Origin: Thalassobium sp.
Lineage (GTDB): Bacteria > Pseudomonadota > Gammaproteobacteria > Pseudomonadales > Oceanobacteraceae
Direction: 5' to 3'
Length of the DNA: 64,000 nucleotides
Assembly: GCA_002733205.1 (NCBI GenBank)
Contig: NVUW01000002.1
Location: 496,001 to 560,000, forward strand
The notes beneath the pieces were generated by a model that saw only the letters and a program-made list of their open reading frames with translations, did not search any database and was not told the DNA's origin. Position 1 is the stretch's first letter, and each line of letters starts with the position of its first letter. The translations under genes and the position numbers were made by a program. This document shows, one piece after another, positions 1 to 8,888 of the stretch.

Positions 1-314
<314 letters not shown>

Positions 315-362
315 TTATAACGTTATCCGGCGCGAACCTGCCAACGGGAATTGACGTCTTTC

Positions 363-2855
363 TCAGAACGGAACCTTAAGTTCCGGTGCGTAGCGGGTAA
401 GTGCCTGCTTCATCCGCTGCTGAATCCGGGTAATGGCTTCGGCGTTGTTTCCGGCAAAGCGCAGGGTCAGTTTGGGCGTGGTGTTGGACGGACGGATCAG
501 CCCCCAGCCATCGGCAAATTCGATGCGCAGGCCATCGGTGTTGAATACCCGGGCACCGGCGGTCAGTTCGCTGTCGGCGGAGAGCTCCTGCAGCAGGCTG
601 AATTTGCGCACATCATCGCTATCAATGGTGATTTCCGGTGTGCTGACATCTTCCGGCAGAGCAGCAAAAAGCTGGTCGGTGGGCTGATTTTTCTGGCTGA
701 TAATTTCCAGCAGACGGGCCGCGGTATACAGGCCATCGTCAAAACCATACCAGCGGTCCTGAATATAGAAGTGACCGCTGAACTCGCCACCGACCACAGC
801 ATTAAGTTCCAGCATTTTACGCTTCATCAGCGAATGGCCGGTCTTCCACATGGTCGGGCGGCCACCGTGGCGACTGATAAGAGGCGCCAGATGGCGCGAG
901 GATTTGACGTCATAGAGCACATCGCGGCCGGGATTGCGCGGCAGAATGTCTTCAATCAGCAGCATCAGCAAGCGGTCAGGCCAGATGATCTTACCGTTAT
1001 TGTCGACCAGTGCCACACGGTCGCCATCGCCGTCAAACGCCAGGCCAAGGTCGGCATTGTGGGCTTTCACCGCGTCCTGCAATGCCTGCAGGTTTTTCGG
1101 CTGACTTGGGTCCGGGTGATGGTTGGGGAAGCGGCCATCGACGTTGCAGAACAGGCATTCGGCTTCCAGCCCGAGCAGCGCCATCAGTTTTTCCGCCAAT
1201 GGTCCGGCGATGCCATTGCCGGCATCGATCACAATTTTCATGCTGCGCGCGAGCTGTACATCATCTTCAATGCGTTGCAGATAGGCTTCGGCCAGTTCAC
1301 GCTCTTCGGTTTGGCCGTGGCCGCGCGGCAGGTCGCGGCGCATGATGCGATGATACAGCGCCAGCAGTTCATCCTGCGCCAGCGTCTGCTGATCGATAAC
1401 GATTTTCAAGCCGTTGAATTCAGACGGGTTATGGCTGCCGGTCACGACAACCCCGCACGGGGTATCAAGCTCGTAGGTGGCAAAGTACAACAGGCCGGTC
1501 GGTTGCGCGCCGAGACGGATAACGTGGCAGCCACTGTCATTCAGTCCCTGCTGCAGCTGTCCGGCCAGCTGCGGGCTGGATTCGCGTCCGTCCCAGGCGA
1601 GGCTGATTTTGCTGAAACCACGCTCCTGCACTTCGGCACCCAGTGCGCGGCCAATCCAGTAGCAGGTGTCATCGGTCAGGTCCTGGCCGACGATGCCGCG
1701 GATATCGTAAGCGCGGAAAATCCCCTGCGCGATTTCAACCGGATGTTCCTGTTCAACTTCTTCGACCATCAGCTCCGGTAAGGTCTGGCGCTTGGCATGG
1801 CTGACTGTGGTGATCTTCTTCGGCTGCTCGAGAGGAATATCCTGACGCTCGCGGCCGTTGTTTTTATCCGGACTGGCAGCCGTGGTTTCTGCACCTGGCC
1901 GTATGGTATTGATCAGGTGTTGCATACTGCCCGCCAGCTCGTGGAACAAGGCCAGAGTAAAGACCGGTGGCTCGTCGATGCCTTTACGGCTGAGGTTGCG
2001 CACATAGGTCAGCAGTTTCAGCTGGTTACGCAGAATGTCGCGCTTTTGCATGCCGACCAGAATAAACAGGCCGATTAACGTGGCGACCAGAACGATGATC
2101 CAGGGCGTTGCCAGTGGCATCAGTTCCAGCTGCGGACGTTCATCGGATGGGATGTAGGTCAGATACCAGTAATCATTAATCGGCTTGGTCACGATGGTGC
2201 CCGCGCGTTTTACTTCCTGACCAATACGGAAAATTTCCAGCCCTTTTGAGCGGTCGTTATCGACAAACTGGCTAACCACAATCTGGCCCATTTTCTGGCT
2301 GGTGCCGGACTGGAACTGTGACAGCCAGCCGGAGCCATATTCGGCCAGCAGCACACCGGCAATCTGATTCCGTTCGTTGCGGATGGGTGATGCCCAGTAA
2401 AAATGCACGCCGCCATTGCGCTGTACGGCCTCCAGGCGCATATCCGCCCCACTCAGTGTGCGGCTGACCAGTTCCTGTACCGCATAGCCATGGCTGGTCT
2501 GCAGGCCCATAGCCTCTTCCCGGCGGATCAGTTGCAGCGAGGATACCCCCGGCAGGAACTGACGCAGCGTCGCTTTCCAGGCCGGATCATTCTCTTCCAG
2601 CGCACGTACGGTCAGCGGGTGACGGCTGGCAGCGGTTTGCAGGCGGCGGGTGTCCTGCAGGCGCGTGCTGAGAGAGTGCGCCATCTGCTCGGCCATGGCG
2701 TCAGCAAAGGCGCGGTCGACATCGGATTGGGTAAACAGGTTGACCTGAATGCTCTGAAAAGAAAGCCCGCCAGCAATAAACAACAGCGCCAGCCAGATAG
2801 TGAGGCGACTGTAAAAAACGATGGTACGTTCTGGTGTGCGGGTTTTCGTTCTCAT
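363..2855 (-). CDS. algC: Phosphomannomutase/phosphoglucomutase with N-terminal membrane sensor-like extension
   Basis: AlgC interconverts hexose 6- and 1-phosphates for alginate, LPS and related sugar nucleotides. The protein is 830 residues, far longer than the roughly 460-residue enzyme core. Residues 14-35 form a membrane segment, about 36-245 look like a periplasmic double-Cache-type domain, 250-268 form a second membrane segment, and 320-370 are a polar linker. The mutase begins near 375. It holds the phosphoserine loop TGSHNP (Ser474) and the metal loop DGDGDR near 608. I recall similar extended copies in pseudomonads, so the fusion is probably genuine rather than a missed start. It is followed by argB and preceded by dut on the same strand. 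Confidence 0.93.
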   Translation of the reverse strand: MRTKTRTPERTIVFYSRLTIWLALLFIAGGLSFQSIQVNLFTQSDVDRAFADAMAEQMAHSLSTRLQDTRRLQTAASRHPLTVRALEENDPAWKATLRQFLPGVSSLQLIRREEAMGLQTSHGYAVQELVSRTLSGADMRLEAVQRNGGVHFYWASPIRNERNQIAGVLLAEYGSGWLSQFQSGTSQKMGQIVVSQFVDNDRSKGLEIFRIGQEVKRAGTIVTKPINDYWYLTYIPSDERPQLELMPLATPWIIVLVATLIGLFILVGMQKRDILRNQLKLLTYVRNLSRKGIDEPPVFTLALFHELAGSMQHLINTIRPGAETTAASPDKNNGRERQDIPLEQPKKITTVSHAKRQTLPELMVEEVEQEHPVEIAQGIFRAYDIRGIVGQDLTDDTCYWIGRALGAEVQERGFSKISLAWDGRESSPQLAGQLQQGLNDSGCHVIRLGAQPTGLLYFATYELDTPCGVVVTGSHNPSEFNGLKIVIDQQTLAQDELLALYHRIMRRDLPRGHGQTEERELAEAYLQRIEDDVQLARSMKIVIDAGNGIAGPLAEKLMALLGLEAECLFCNVDGRFPNHHPDPSQPKNLQALQDAVKAHNADLGLAFDGDGDRVALVDNNGKIIWPDRLLMLLIEDILPRNPGRDVLYDVKSSRHLAPLISRHGGRPTMWKTGHSLMKRKMLELNAVVGGEFSGHFYIQDRWYGFDDGLYTAARLLEIISQKNQPTDQLFAALPEDVSTPEITIDSDDVRKFSLLQELSADSELTAGARVFNTDGLRIEFADGWGLIRPSNTTPKLTLRFAGNNAEAITRIQQRMKQALTRYAPELKVPF

Positions 2856-2941
2856 TTTGCTTCCTTTCGGCCGGGGCTTAGCGCAGCCCCTGGGTTATTG
2901 TTGTATGAGATCAGGTCGCGGTCATTGTCTGTTTGCGGTGC

Positions 2942-3397
2942 TTAGCTTCGTCCTGAGTGCCCGAAACCACCGGCGCCACGTTCCGTGGATTCGAATTGTT
3001 CAACAATTTCAAATTCCGCCTGGATGACCGGCACCAGAATAAGCTGCGCCAGGCGTTCACCAATATCAATGGTGAAGCTGTCTTTACCACGGTTCCAGCA
3101 GCTGACCATCAGCTCGCCCTGGTAGTCGGAATCGATCAGGCCAACCAGATTACCCAGCACAATACCGTGCTTATGGCCAAGGCCCGAGCGCGGCAGAATC
3201 ATGGCTGCCAGACCCGGATCTTCAATGTAGATCGCCAGGCCGGTGCGGATCAGCTGAGTTTCGCCCGGGTGCAGCGTCAGTGGCGTATCCAGACAGGCAC
3301 GCAGGTCCAGTCCGGCAGAGCCGGTTGTGGCGTATTCCGGCAGGGGAATGCTGTCGCCCAGACGTTCATCCAGTACTTTTACCTGTAACTTTTGCAT
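2942..3397 (-). CDS. dut: dUTP diphosphatase
   Basis: Dut hydrolyses dUTP to dUMP, keeping uracil out of DNA and feeding dTMP synthesis. The 151-residue length is normal for the homotrimeric enzyme. Visible motifs are GSAGLDLRA (motif I), [10 protein letters not shown] (motif II), [10 protein letters not shown] (motif III, with the catalytic Asp), [11 protein letters not shown] (motif IV) and the C-terminal GGFGHSGR arm that closes over the active site. It lies 18 bases downstream of coaBC and upstream of algC, the Pseudomonas order, so a coaBC-dut-algC-argB transcript is likely. Confidence 0.97.
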   Translation of the reverse strand: MQKLQVKVLDERLGDSIPLPEYATTGSAGLDLRACLDTPLTLHPGETQLIRTGLAIYIEDPGLAAMILPRSGLGHKHGIVLGNLVGLIDSDYQGELMVSCWNRGKDSFTIDIGERLAQLILVPVIQAEFEIVEQFESTERGAGGFGHSGRS

Positions 3398-3415
3398 CGT
3401 GATTCTGTTCCACGG

Positions 3416-4642
3416 TTAAGATGATTGTTGTTCCTGCGTCTGCTGATACTGATGTGCAATCAGCTCGACCAGCTCGCGCGCCAGGGCCTGCTTGCTCATC
3501 TGCGCAAAGCTTTGCTGGTTTTCGGCCCAGAACACAGTGACGGCATTTTGATCACTGTTAAAGCCGATATCACTCATTGATACGTCATTGGCGACGATCA
3601 TATCGAGGTTTTTACGCACCAGCTTATCGCGGGCGTAAATATCCACATCCTGCGTTTCGGCGGCAAAGCCGACGGTGAAAGGACGTTGTTCATGGGCAGC
3701 AACGGTGGCCACCACATCCGGGTTTTTCACCAGCGTCAGTTCCATGCTGTCAGCCGACTTTTTGATTTTCTGATTGGCAGCGGTCATCGGACGATAGTCA
3801 GCAACTGCGGCGGCGGCGATAAAAATATCGCATTGGCCGAGTTGTGCCAGGGCACTGTCGAGCATATCGCGGGCGCTTTCAACACGCAGGCAGTGAACGC
3901 GCTCTGGGGCAGGAATCACCACCGGGCCGCTGATCAGGGTCACTCTGGCACCGGCATCACGGGCCGCAGCCGCAATGGCATACCCCATTTTGCCAGAGCT
4001 GTGGTTGGAGATATAACGCACCGGGTCAATGGCTTCACGGGTCGGACCGGCGGTAATAACGACGTTGAGACCGGCCAGCAGGCCGGTTTCAAACAAGTCG
4101 GCCGCTTGCACGGCAATCTCTTCCGGCTCCAGCATGCGGCCGGGGCCAACATCGCCGCAGGCCTGCATGCCTTCGGCCGGACCAAACAGATACAGTTTGC
4201 TGCCTTTAATGTCGATCAGGCGGGCAATATTGGCCTGGGTAATCGGCTCACGCCACATGGCCTGATTCATGGCCGGAGCCAGGGCAATCGGAGCCTCGGT
4301 GGCCAGGCAGACGGTGGTCAGCAGGTCATCCCCTGAGCCTTGTGTCAGGCGGGCGATAAAATTAGCAGACGCCGGGGCAACCAATAACAGGTCGGCCCAC
4401 TTGGCCAGCTCAATATGACCCATACCGGCTTCGGCTTCCGGATCAAGCAGGGCGTGATGCACCGGATTACCGGACAGCGCCTGCAGAGTCAGGGGGGTAA
4501 TGAATTCCATGGCGCCAGCGGTCATAACAACCCGCACTTCGGCCCCGGCTTTTTTCAGAATACGTACCAGTTCGGCGGCTTTATAGGCGGCAATGCCCCC
4601 GGTGATTCCGAGCAAAATACGCTTATTACAGAGTTGTTGCAT
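3416..4642 (-). CDS. coaBC: Bifunctional phosphopantothenoylcysteine decarboxylase / phosphopantothenate-cysteine ligase
   Basis: CoaBC (Dfp) joins cysteine to 4-phosphopantothenate and decarboxylates the product in CoA synthesis. The N-terminal FMN-binding half carries ITGGIAAYKA, the PASANF motif and PAMN. The C-terminal half carries GPTREAIDPVRYISN and KKSADSMELTLVKNPD, typical of the CTP-dependent ligase. I start at Met 4642, giving 408 residues and opening with the conserved KRILLGITGG strand. The frame stays open about 100 bases further upstream, but that stretch has no family similarity and overlaps the divergent promoter region shared with radC. Confidence 0.96.
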   Translation of the reverse strand: MQQLCNKRILLGITGGIAAYKAAELVRILKKAGAEVRVVMTAGAMEFITPLTLQALSGNPVHHALLDPEAEAGMGHIELAKWADLLLVAPASANFIARLTQGSGDDLLTTVCLATEAPIALAPAMNQAMWREPITQANIARLIDIKGSKLYLFGPAEGMQACGDVGPGRMLEPEEIAVQAADLFETGLLAGLNVVITAGPTREAIDPVRYISNHSSGKMGYAIAAAARDAGARVTLISGPVVIPAPERVHCLRVESARDMLDSALAQLGQCDIFIAAAAVADYRPMTAANQKIKKSADSMELTLVKNPDVVATVAAHEQRPFTVGFAAETQDVDIYARDKLVRKNLDMIVANDVSMSDIGFNSDQNAVTVFWAENQQSFAQMSKQALARELVELIAHQYQQTQEQQSS

Positions 4643-4769
4643 GGCTGGTTTCACGCTGACTAGAATGAACCGGAGTATATAAGGAAGCGTATGACAAGTC
4701 TGCAACAGGCCGGAGTGCCACTGCAGGCTCCGATCACTCAACGAATCACAGACCTGCAGGGAGGTGGGT

Positions 4770-5444
4770 ATGGCGATATGTGACTGGCCAAGCGCGGAGC
4801 GGCCAAGGGAAAAACTGTTAGCTCAGGGCGCGGGCAGTCTGTCAGATGCAGAGCTGTTGGCGATTTTTCTGCGCACCGGCGTTAAAGGCAAAAGCGCGGT
4901 CGATCTGGCGCGTGAGCTGCTGCAGGAATTTGGCAGTCTGCGTGCGTTACTGACCGCCGATCTGACCACCTTTTGCACCCCGCTGGGGTTGGGCAGTGCC
5001 AAATACGCCCAGTTGCAGGCGGTACTGGAAATGGCGCGGCGGCATCTGGCTGAGCAGCTGGCGCGCGGCGATGCCTTAACCAGCCCGGATCTGACCCGGC
5101 GCTATTTACTGGCGCAACTGCGTGATCGCGACCACGAAGTCTTCGCCTGTTTGCTGCTCGATAATCAGCATCGGGTGCTGAAATATCATGAGCTGTTCCA
5201 CGGCACCATTGATGGCGCAGCGGTGTACCCGCGCGAGGTGGTGAAGCTGGCGCTGACTCAGGGCGCAGCGGCGGTCATTCTGGTACACAATCACCCGTCC
5301 GGTATTGCCGAGCCCAGTCACGCTGACCGCGCACTGACCGATCGCCTGCAGCAGGCATTAGGGCTGGTCGATGTGCGTGTGCTGGATCACCTGGTGGTCG
5401 GTGATGGGCACTGCGTGTCCTTTGCGGAGCGCGGCTGGCTGTAA
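4770..5444 (+). CDS. radC: RadC family JAB-domain protein
   Basis: RadC proteins have an N-terminal helix-hairpin-helix-like part and a C-terminal JAB/MPN metalloprotease-like domain; the old DNA-repair assignment is not well supported, so the role is uncertain. The zinc-binding signature VHNHPSG followed by a downstream Asp is clear at about residues 173-184. The ATG at 4770 has GGAGG about 5 bases upstream; a GTG at 4764 lies within that Shine-Dalgarno. The protein is 224 residues, the usual length. It is divergent from coaBC across about 130 bases, as in Pseudomonas and Escherichia. Confidence 0.93.
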   Translation: MAICDWPSAERPREKLLAQGAGSLSDAELLAIFLRTGVKGKSAVDLARELLQEFGSLRALLTADLTTFCTPLGLGSAKYAQLQAVLEMARRHLAEQLARGDALTSPDLTRRYLLAQLRDRDHEVFACLLLDNQHRVLKYHELFHGTIDGAAVYPREVVKLALTQGAAAVILVHNHPSGIAEPSHADRALTDRLQQALGLVDVRVLDHLVVGDGHCVSFAERGWL

Positions 5445-5545
5445 GAACAATGCCAGGCCAGGCCCACCCTGCATCCGCCAGGTACCGAACGATAAAAAGT
5501 CGTTCTGGCGCTGGCCTGTCATTCGTATAAAAAATAAGCTTTCGC

Positions 5546-5574
5546 TTGCGGCGGTCAGGGCGTTTTGGTATAAA
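5546..5574 (+). promoter_or_regulatory. Candidate sigma-70 promoter for rpmB-rpmG
   Basis: TTGCGG (5546-5551) and TATAAA (5569-5574) are separated by 17 bases, a near-consensus spacing. The position gives a leader of roughly 105 bases before rpmB. Inferred from sequence only. Confidence 0.6.
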
Positions 5575-5687
5575 GCGCAACTCTTTTCAGCCAGGGCCGT
5601 CACGAGTCAAGATTTTGATGACGAATGCCCACGGTTGGTAACGAATTTCCAATTTGTTCGATACAGTTAAAAATCGGGGCGAGATCA

Positions 5688-5924
5688 ATGTCTAAGGTTT
5701 GCCAAGTTACAGGTAAAGGTCCTGTAACCGGGAATAACGTTTCCCACTCAAACATTAAAACCAAGCGCCGTTTTCTGCCTAACCTGCAACAGCACCGTTT
5801 CTGGGTAGAAAGCGAAAACCGTTTTGTGCGTCTGCGTATTTCTACCAAGGGTATGCGCATCATCGATAAGAAAGGCATCGATGTTGTACTGGCAGAACTG
5901 CGCGCACGCGGTGAAAAAGTCTAA
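5688..5924 (+). CDS. rpmB: Ribosomal protein L28 (bL28)
   Basis: bL28 is a component of the 50S subunit. The 78-residue product opens [12 protein letters not shown] and contains [16 protein letters not shown] and [15 protein letters not shown], all diagnostic. The ATG at 5688 is the family start, although the frame is open further upstream. It is the first gene of the conserved rpmB-rpmG pair, with 11 bases between them. Confidence 0.98.
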   Translation: MSKVCQVTGKGPVTGNNVSHSNIKTKRRFLPNLQQHRFWVESENRFVRLRISTKGMRIIDKKGIDVVLAELRARGEKV

Positions 5925-5935
5925 GGAGACCTGTT

Positions 5936-6094
5936 ATGCCACGCGATAAGATCCGTTTAGTGTCAAGTGCCGGTACCGGTCACTTCTACACCACAGATAA
6001 AAACAAGCGCACCATGCCAGAGAAAATGGAGATCAAAAAATTTGATCCTGTTATCCGTCAGCATGTTATGTATAAAGAAGCCAAAATTAAGTAA
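5936..6094 (+). CDS. rpmG: Ribosomal protein L33 (bL33)
   Basis: The 52-residue product reads [18 protein letters not shown] and continues with TTDKNKR and [18 protein letters not shown], a standard bL33. It has no cysteine pairs, so it is the zinc-independent form. It follows rpmB by 11 bases, preceded by AAGGAG, and is closed by a strong terminator 20 bases after the stop. Confidence 0.98.
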   Translation: MPRDKIRLVSSAGTGHFYTTDKNKRTMPEKMEIKKFDPVIRQHVMYKEAKIK

Positions 6095-6113
6095 GCTTCT
6101 TTTGCTTGAAAAG

Positions 6114-6138
6114 AACCCGGCTTGTGCCGGGTTTTTTT
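6114..6138 (+). terminator. Rho-independent terminator of rpmB-rpmG
   Basis: AACCCGGC pairs with GCCGGGTT around a TTGT loop, and the T tract continues to 6138. Confidence 0.93.
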
Positions 6139-6140
6139 AT

Positions 6141-6264
6141 GGCAGCCATCCATGGCTGCCACCCTGCGGGCCGTGCTGCGCACGTTAATCACTGCTCCTG
6201 CTGTGATTTGATGGCCGCCATCTGTCACTGACAACCAGACGGCCACTCTGCGGGCCGGGCTGCG
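6141..6264. repeat. Intergenic REP-like palindromic element with an internal imperfect duplication
   Basis: GGCAGCCAT (6141-6149) and ATGGCTGCC (6152-6160) form a perfect 9-base inverted repeat. Directly after it a 25-base motif containing CTGCGGGCCG and GCTGCG occurs (about 6155-6180) and is repeated with few changes at 6239-6264, about 84 bases later. No frame in the stretch looks coding. It lies between the rpmG terminator and mutM. Confidence 0.6.
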
Positions 6265-6334
6265 AATTCGCGTTTAACGCCTTCTTTCTCTCTTCTGGCA
6301 TAATCCCGGTTTTCTTCTGATGCCCGACATCCTT

Positions 6335-7144
6335 ATGCCTGAACTACCTGAAGTTGAAACCACCAAGCGCGGTATTGAACCCTGGCTGCTGAATCAGCGT
6401 ATTGAGCGTGTGGTGGTGCGCCAGCCGCAGTTGCGCTGGCCGGTGGTGGAGGAATTAAAACTTCTGCAAGGCCAGACCGTGCGTCGACTGAGTCGTCGGG
6501 CGAAGTACATTCTGGTGGAGACCGATATCGGTACTGCGATCTGGCACCTGGGAATGTCCGGCTCGTTGCGTCTGGTCGAGCCCTCTGCGCCGGCCGGTAA
6601 ACACGATCATGTCGACTGGCTTCTGAGTAACGGCAAAGTGCTGCGTTACCACGACCCGCGCCGTTTCGGTGCTTTGCTGTGGGTTGAGCCGGGTGCCGAC
6701 AGCGATCACCTGACTCATCTTGGGCCGGAACCGCTGTCGGATGACTTTACTGCTGAGTATCTGTTCCGCCGTTCCCGTGGCAAAAGTCAGGCGATCAAGA
6801 CCTTTGTGATGGATGGCAAGGTCGTGGTCGGGGTCGGCAATATTTACGCCAATGAGAGCCTGTTTCTGGCCGGTATTCGTCCGGCGACGGCGGCCGGAAA
6901 AATCAGTCTGGCGCGCTATGAGCGTCTGGTCAGTGAAATCAAACAGGTACTGGCGCGTGCCATTGAGCAGGGCGGTACAACATTACGTGATTTTGTCGGT
7001 GGTGATGGCAAACCGGGTTACTTTGCCCAGCAGCTTTTTGTTTACGGCCGCGGCGGTGAACAATGCAAGGTGTGCAGCAGCGTGCTGAAAGAAATCCGTC
7101 AGGGGCAGCGGGCGACCGTTTATTGCCCGGGTTGCCAGCGCTGA
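6335..7144 (+). CDS. mutM: Formamidopyrimidine-DNA glycosylase (Fpg)
   Basis: MutM excises 8-oxoguanine and formamidopyrimidines and nicks the abasic site. The start at 6335 places PELPEVETT directly after the initiator Met, which is required because processed Pro1 is the Schiff-base nucleophile and Glu2 the proton donor; an ATG at 6320 would bury it. Other landmarks are GNIYANE and the C-terminal zinc finger with Cys pairs CKVC and CPGC spaced by about 16 residues. The length of 269 residues is normal. It stands alone, 240 bases after rpmG. Confidence 0.97.
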   Translation: MPELPEVETTKRGIEPWLLNQRIERVVVRQPQLRWPVVEELKLLQGQTVRRLSRRAKYILVETDIGTAIWHLGMSGSLRLVEPSAPAGKHDHVDWLLSNGKVLRYHDPRRFGALLWVEPGADSDHLTHLGPEPLSDDFTAEYLFRRSRGKSQAIKTFVMDGKVVVGVGNIYANESLFLAGIRPATAAGKISLARYERLVSEIKQVLARAIEQGGTTLRDFVGGDGKPGYFAQQLFVYGRGGEQCKVCSSVLKEIRQGQRATVYCPGCQR

Positions 7145-7236
7145 AGCGCTTAAAGCCCCTGCCTCCAGTCGTGACGAGGCGTGCAGGTGCTGATATAGTC
7201 AGGCCTATTCGCATCTGCATCAAAAGAGGAAGAACA

Positions 7237-8064
7237 ATGCAACTGATGGCGACCTTACGGACTTCGGTAAATATTGCTGTGGCCACCGCATTGCTGGGCA
7301 TGAGTTCTCTTGCCAGCGCTGAACGGATTGAAGAAAGCCCAAGCGCTGGTGCCATGGTGGCAGATGCAGTGATTGCCCGTCCGTTGTATTTCGTATTATC
7401 CCAGGCCGGTGCATTGATCTACGGCGCCACCCTGCCGTTTACCCTGCTCGGCGGCAATGCTGATCAGGCGGCGGAAACGCTGGTGGTTACCCCTTTACAG
7501 GCGGCCTTCGTGCGCTGTCTGGGGTGTGGCAAGATTGAAAACGAAGTGGGCTCCCTGAACGAAGGTGACGGCAAACGTATCCGTCACTTCGTTATGCTCA
7601 GCGGTGGTGCTGCGCAGCTGGATACCGATGGCGAAACCGGTAACGGTGCCACTTATGGCTTGTATCTGGGTACTCATTTTGAGCTGACCGATAAGAGCCG
7701 CTTTGATGTGATGCTGGGGGCTAAGCGTCTGGCGGAAACAGAAATCAAAGCGTCGACCGGTACATTCAAAGATTCGGCAACCTCTTATCAGATCGTCAGC
7801 CGCTTTGGCCGTGAAGTCTTCGGCAATGTGGATCTGATGTTCAAATTGGGTGCCCATCACTGGTCGGCCGAACGTAAGCTGAACACCGGCTCGAAGGGCG
7901 ACACCTCTGGCAACGATTTCCTCTGGGGTGTGGGTCTGGATACCGGTCTGGGTGACAAGCTGCGTGTAGGTCTGGATTACACCAGTTACTCGATGGAAAA
8001 CAACGACGACGGTTATGACGCCGATATCGATACGCTGGATCTGAACGTCAGCTACCTGTTCTGA
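7237..8064 (+). CDS. Secreted beta-barrel-like protein of unknown function
   Basis: The 275-residue product begins with a signal peptide (MQLMATLRTS then a hydrophobic run ending SLASA, cleavage near residue 28). The mature part includes a short hydrophobic stretch (about 50-70), a lone pair of cysteines in RCLGCGK, and a C-terminal half with alternating strands such as YGLYLGTHFEL, DVMLGAKRL and LRVGLDYTSYSM. It ends LDLNVSYLF, with a terminal Phe as in outer-membrane barrels recognised by BamA. The ATG at 7237 follows AGAGGA; an in-frame ATG at 7246 is also possible. I do not recognise a named family. It is flanked by mutM and a strong terminator. Confidence 0.75.
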   Translation: MQLMATLRTSVNIAVATALLGMSSLASAERIEESPSAGAMVADAVIARPLYFVLSQAGALIYGATLPFTLLGGNADQAAETLVVTPLQAAFVRCLGCGKIENEVGSLNEGDGKRIRHFVMLSGGAAQLDTDGETGNGATYGLYLGTHFELTDKSRFDVMLGAKRLAETEIKASTGTFKDSATSYQIVSRFGREVFGNVDLMFKLGAHHWSAERKLNTGSKGDTSGNDFLWGVGLDTGLGDKLRVGLDYTSYSMENNDDGYDADIDTLDLNVSYLF

Positions 8065-8080
8065 TCAGCAGGTTGTGATC

Positions 8081-8113
8081 AAAAAAAACGCCGGGCACTG
8101 CCCGGCGTTTTTG
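8081..8113. terminator. Bidirectional Rho-independent terminator
   Basis: CGCCGGGC pairs with GCCCGGCG around ACT, flanked by A8 on the left and a T run on the right. It can serve both the 7237 gene and the convergent DUF218 gene. Confidence 0.9.
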
Positions 8114-8132
8114 TTTCTGCTTTTTGTGCCGG

Positions 8133-8870
8133 TCAGGCGCCTTTCAGCCACTGCCAGAGCTGGCCAATGCCTTCGTACATGGCACGTTCGCTTTTCAGCG
8201 CAGCCCGCGCTTCAATCCGCCAATCGCTGTTATCGGTACTCAGACGTACCGCTGGCGCAGGTATTGGCTGCAGTCCCTGACGCTGAAAAAACACCAGCGC
8301 CCGCGGCAGGTGCGAGGCTTCGCTGACCAGTGCAAAGCTTTGCCCGGTCAGCAGGGGCGTCATCAGCTGTGCTTCTTCTTCGGTATCTCTGGCTTGCGGG
8401 AATGTGCGGATGCGTTCTGCAGCGACCCCCATGCTCCGTGCGATGTCACGCATAACCTCGGCGTGAGGGCGGCTGTCGTTGCCGGCATAACCGGAGACAA
8501 ACAGCTGCGCCTGCGGATTCGCAGCCAGAATGCGCAACCCTTCAGTCAGACGGAACAGTGAGCTGGAACACAGCTGCGCGGCCGGTGGCATGCTCTCATC
8601 GCTGGCATGACATCCGCCCAGTACCACGACAATGCTGACTGGTTGCTTGAGATCGAAGGCAGGGAAGTTATCTTCAAACGGTGCCAGCCAGCGATCTGCA
8701 AACGGATGCCAGCTGGTCAGGGCAAGCCACAACGCGGCGACGCTGATCAGCCCTTTGCCCAGCACCGGACGGCGCTTAAGCAGTAACAGTCCGGCCAGCA
8801 GCGCGATCAGCGTCAGCGGAATGGGCATCAGCAACATGCCGATGATTTTTTTCAGGGTGAACGCGATCAT
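8133..8870 (-). CDS. DUF218 (YdcF/ElyC/SanA-type) membrane protein
   Basis: The 245-residue protein has two N-terminal membrane segments (about 10-31 and 38-54) and a periplasmic DUF218 domain. Within the domain are IVVVLGG (about 80-86), SGYAGNDSRPHAEVM and the acidic DTEEEA motif, then VSEASHLPRA near 190. ElyC and SanA relatives influence envelope and peptidoglycan biogenesis; this member's substrate is unknown. It follows ggt on the same strand after 18 bases, so the two are probably cotranscribed. Confidence 0.85.
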   Translation of the reverse strand: MIAFTLKKIIGMLLMPIPLTLIALLAGLLLLKRRPVLGKGLISVAALWLALTSWHPFADRWLAPFEDNFPAFDLKQPVSIVVVLGGCHASDESMPPAAQLCSSSLFRLTEGLRILAANPQAQLFVSGYAGNDSRPHAEVMRDIARSMGVAAERIRTFPQARDTEEEAQLMTPLLTGQSFALVSEASHLPRALVFFQRQGLQPIPAPAVRLSTDNSDWRIEARAALKSERAMYEGIGQLWQWLKGA

Positions 8871-8888
8871 TGTGCTGAGTGACCTTCT

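Noticed and set aside
351-1781. A 476-codon open frame on the plus strand opposite algC
   Set aside because: It is antisense to a clear algC reading and has no domain-like pattern; such frames come from codon bias in this GC-rich DNA.
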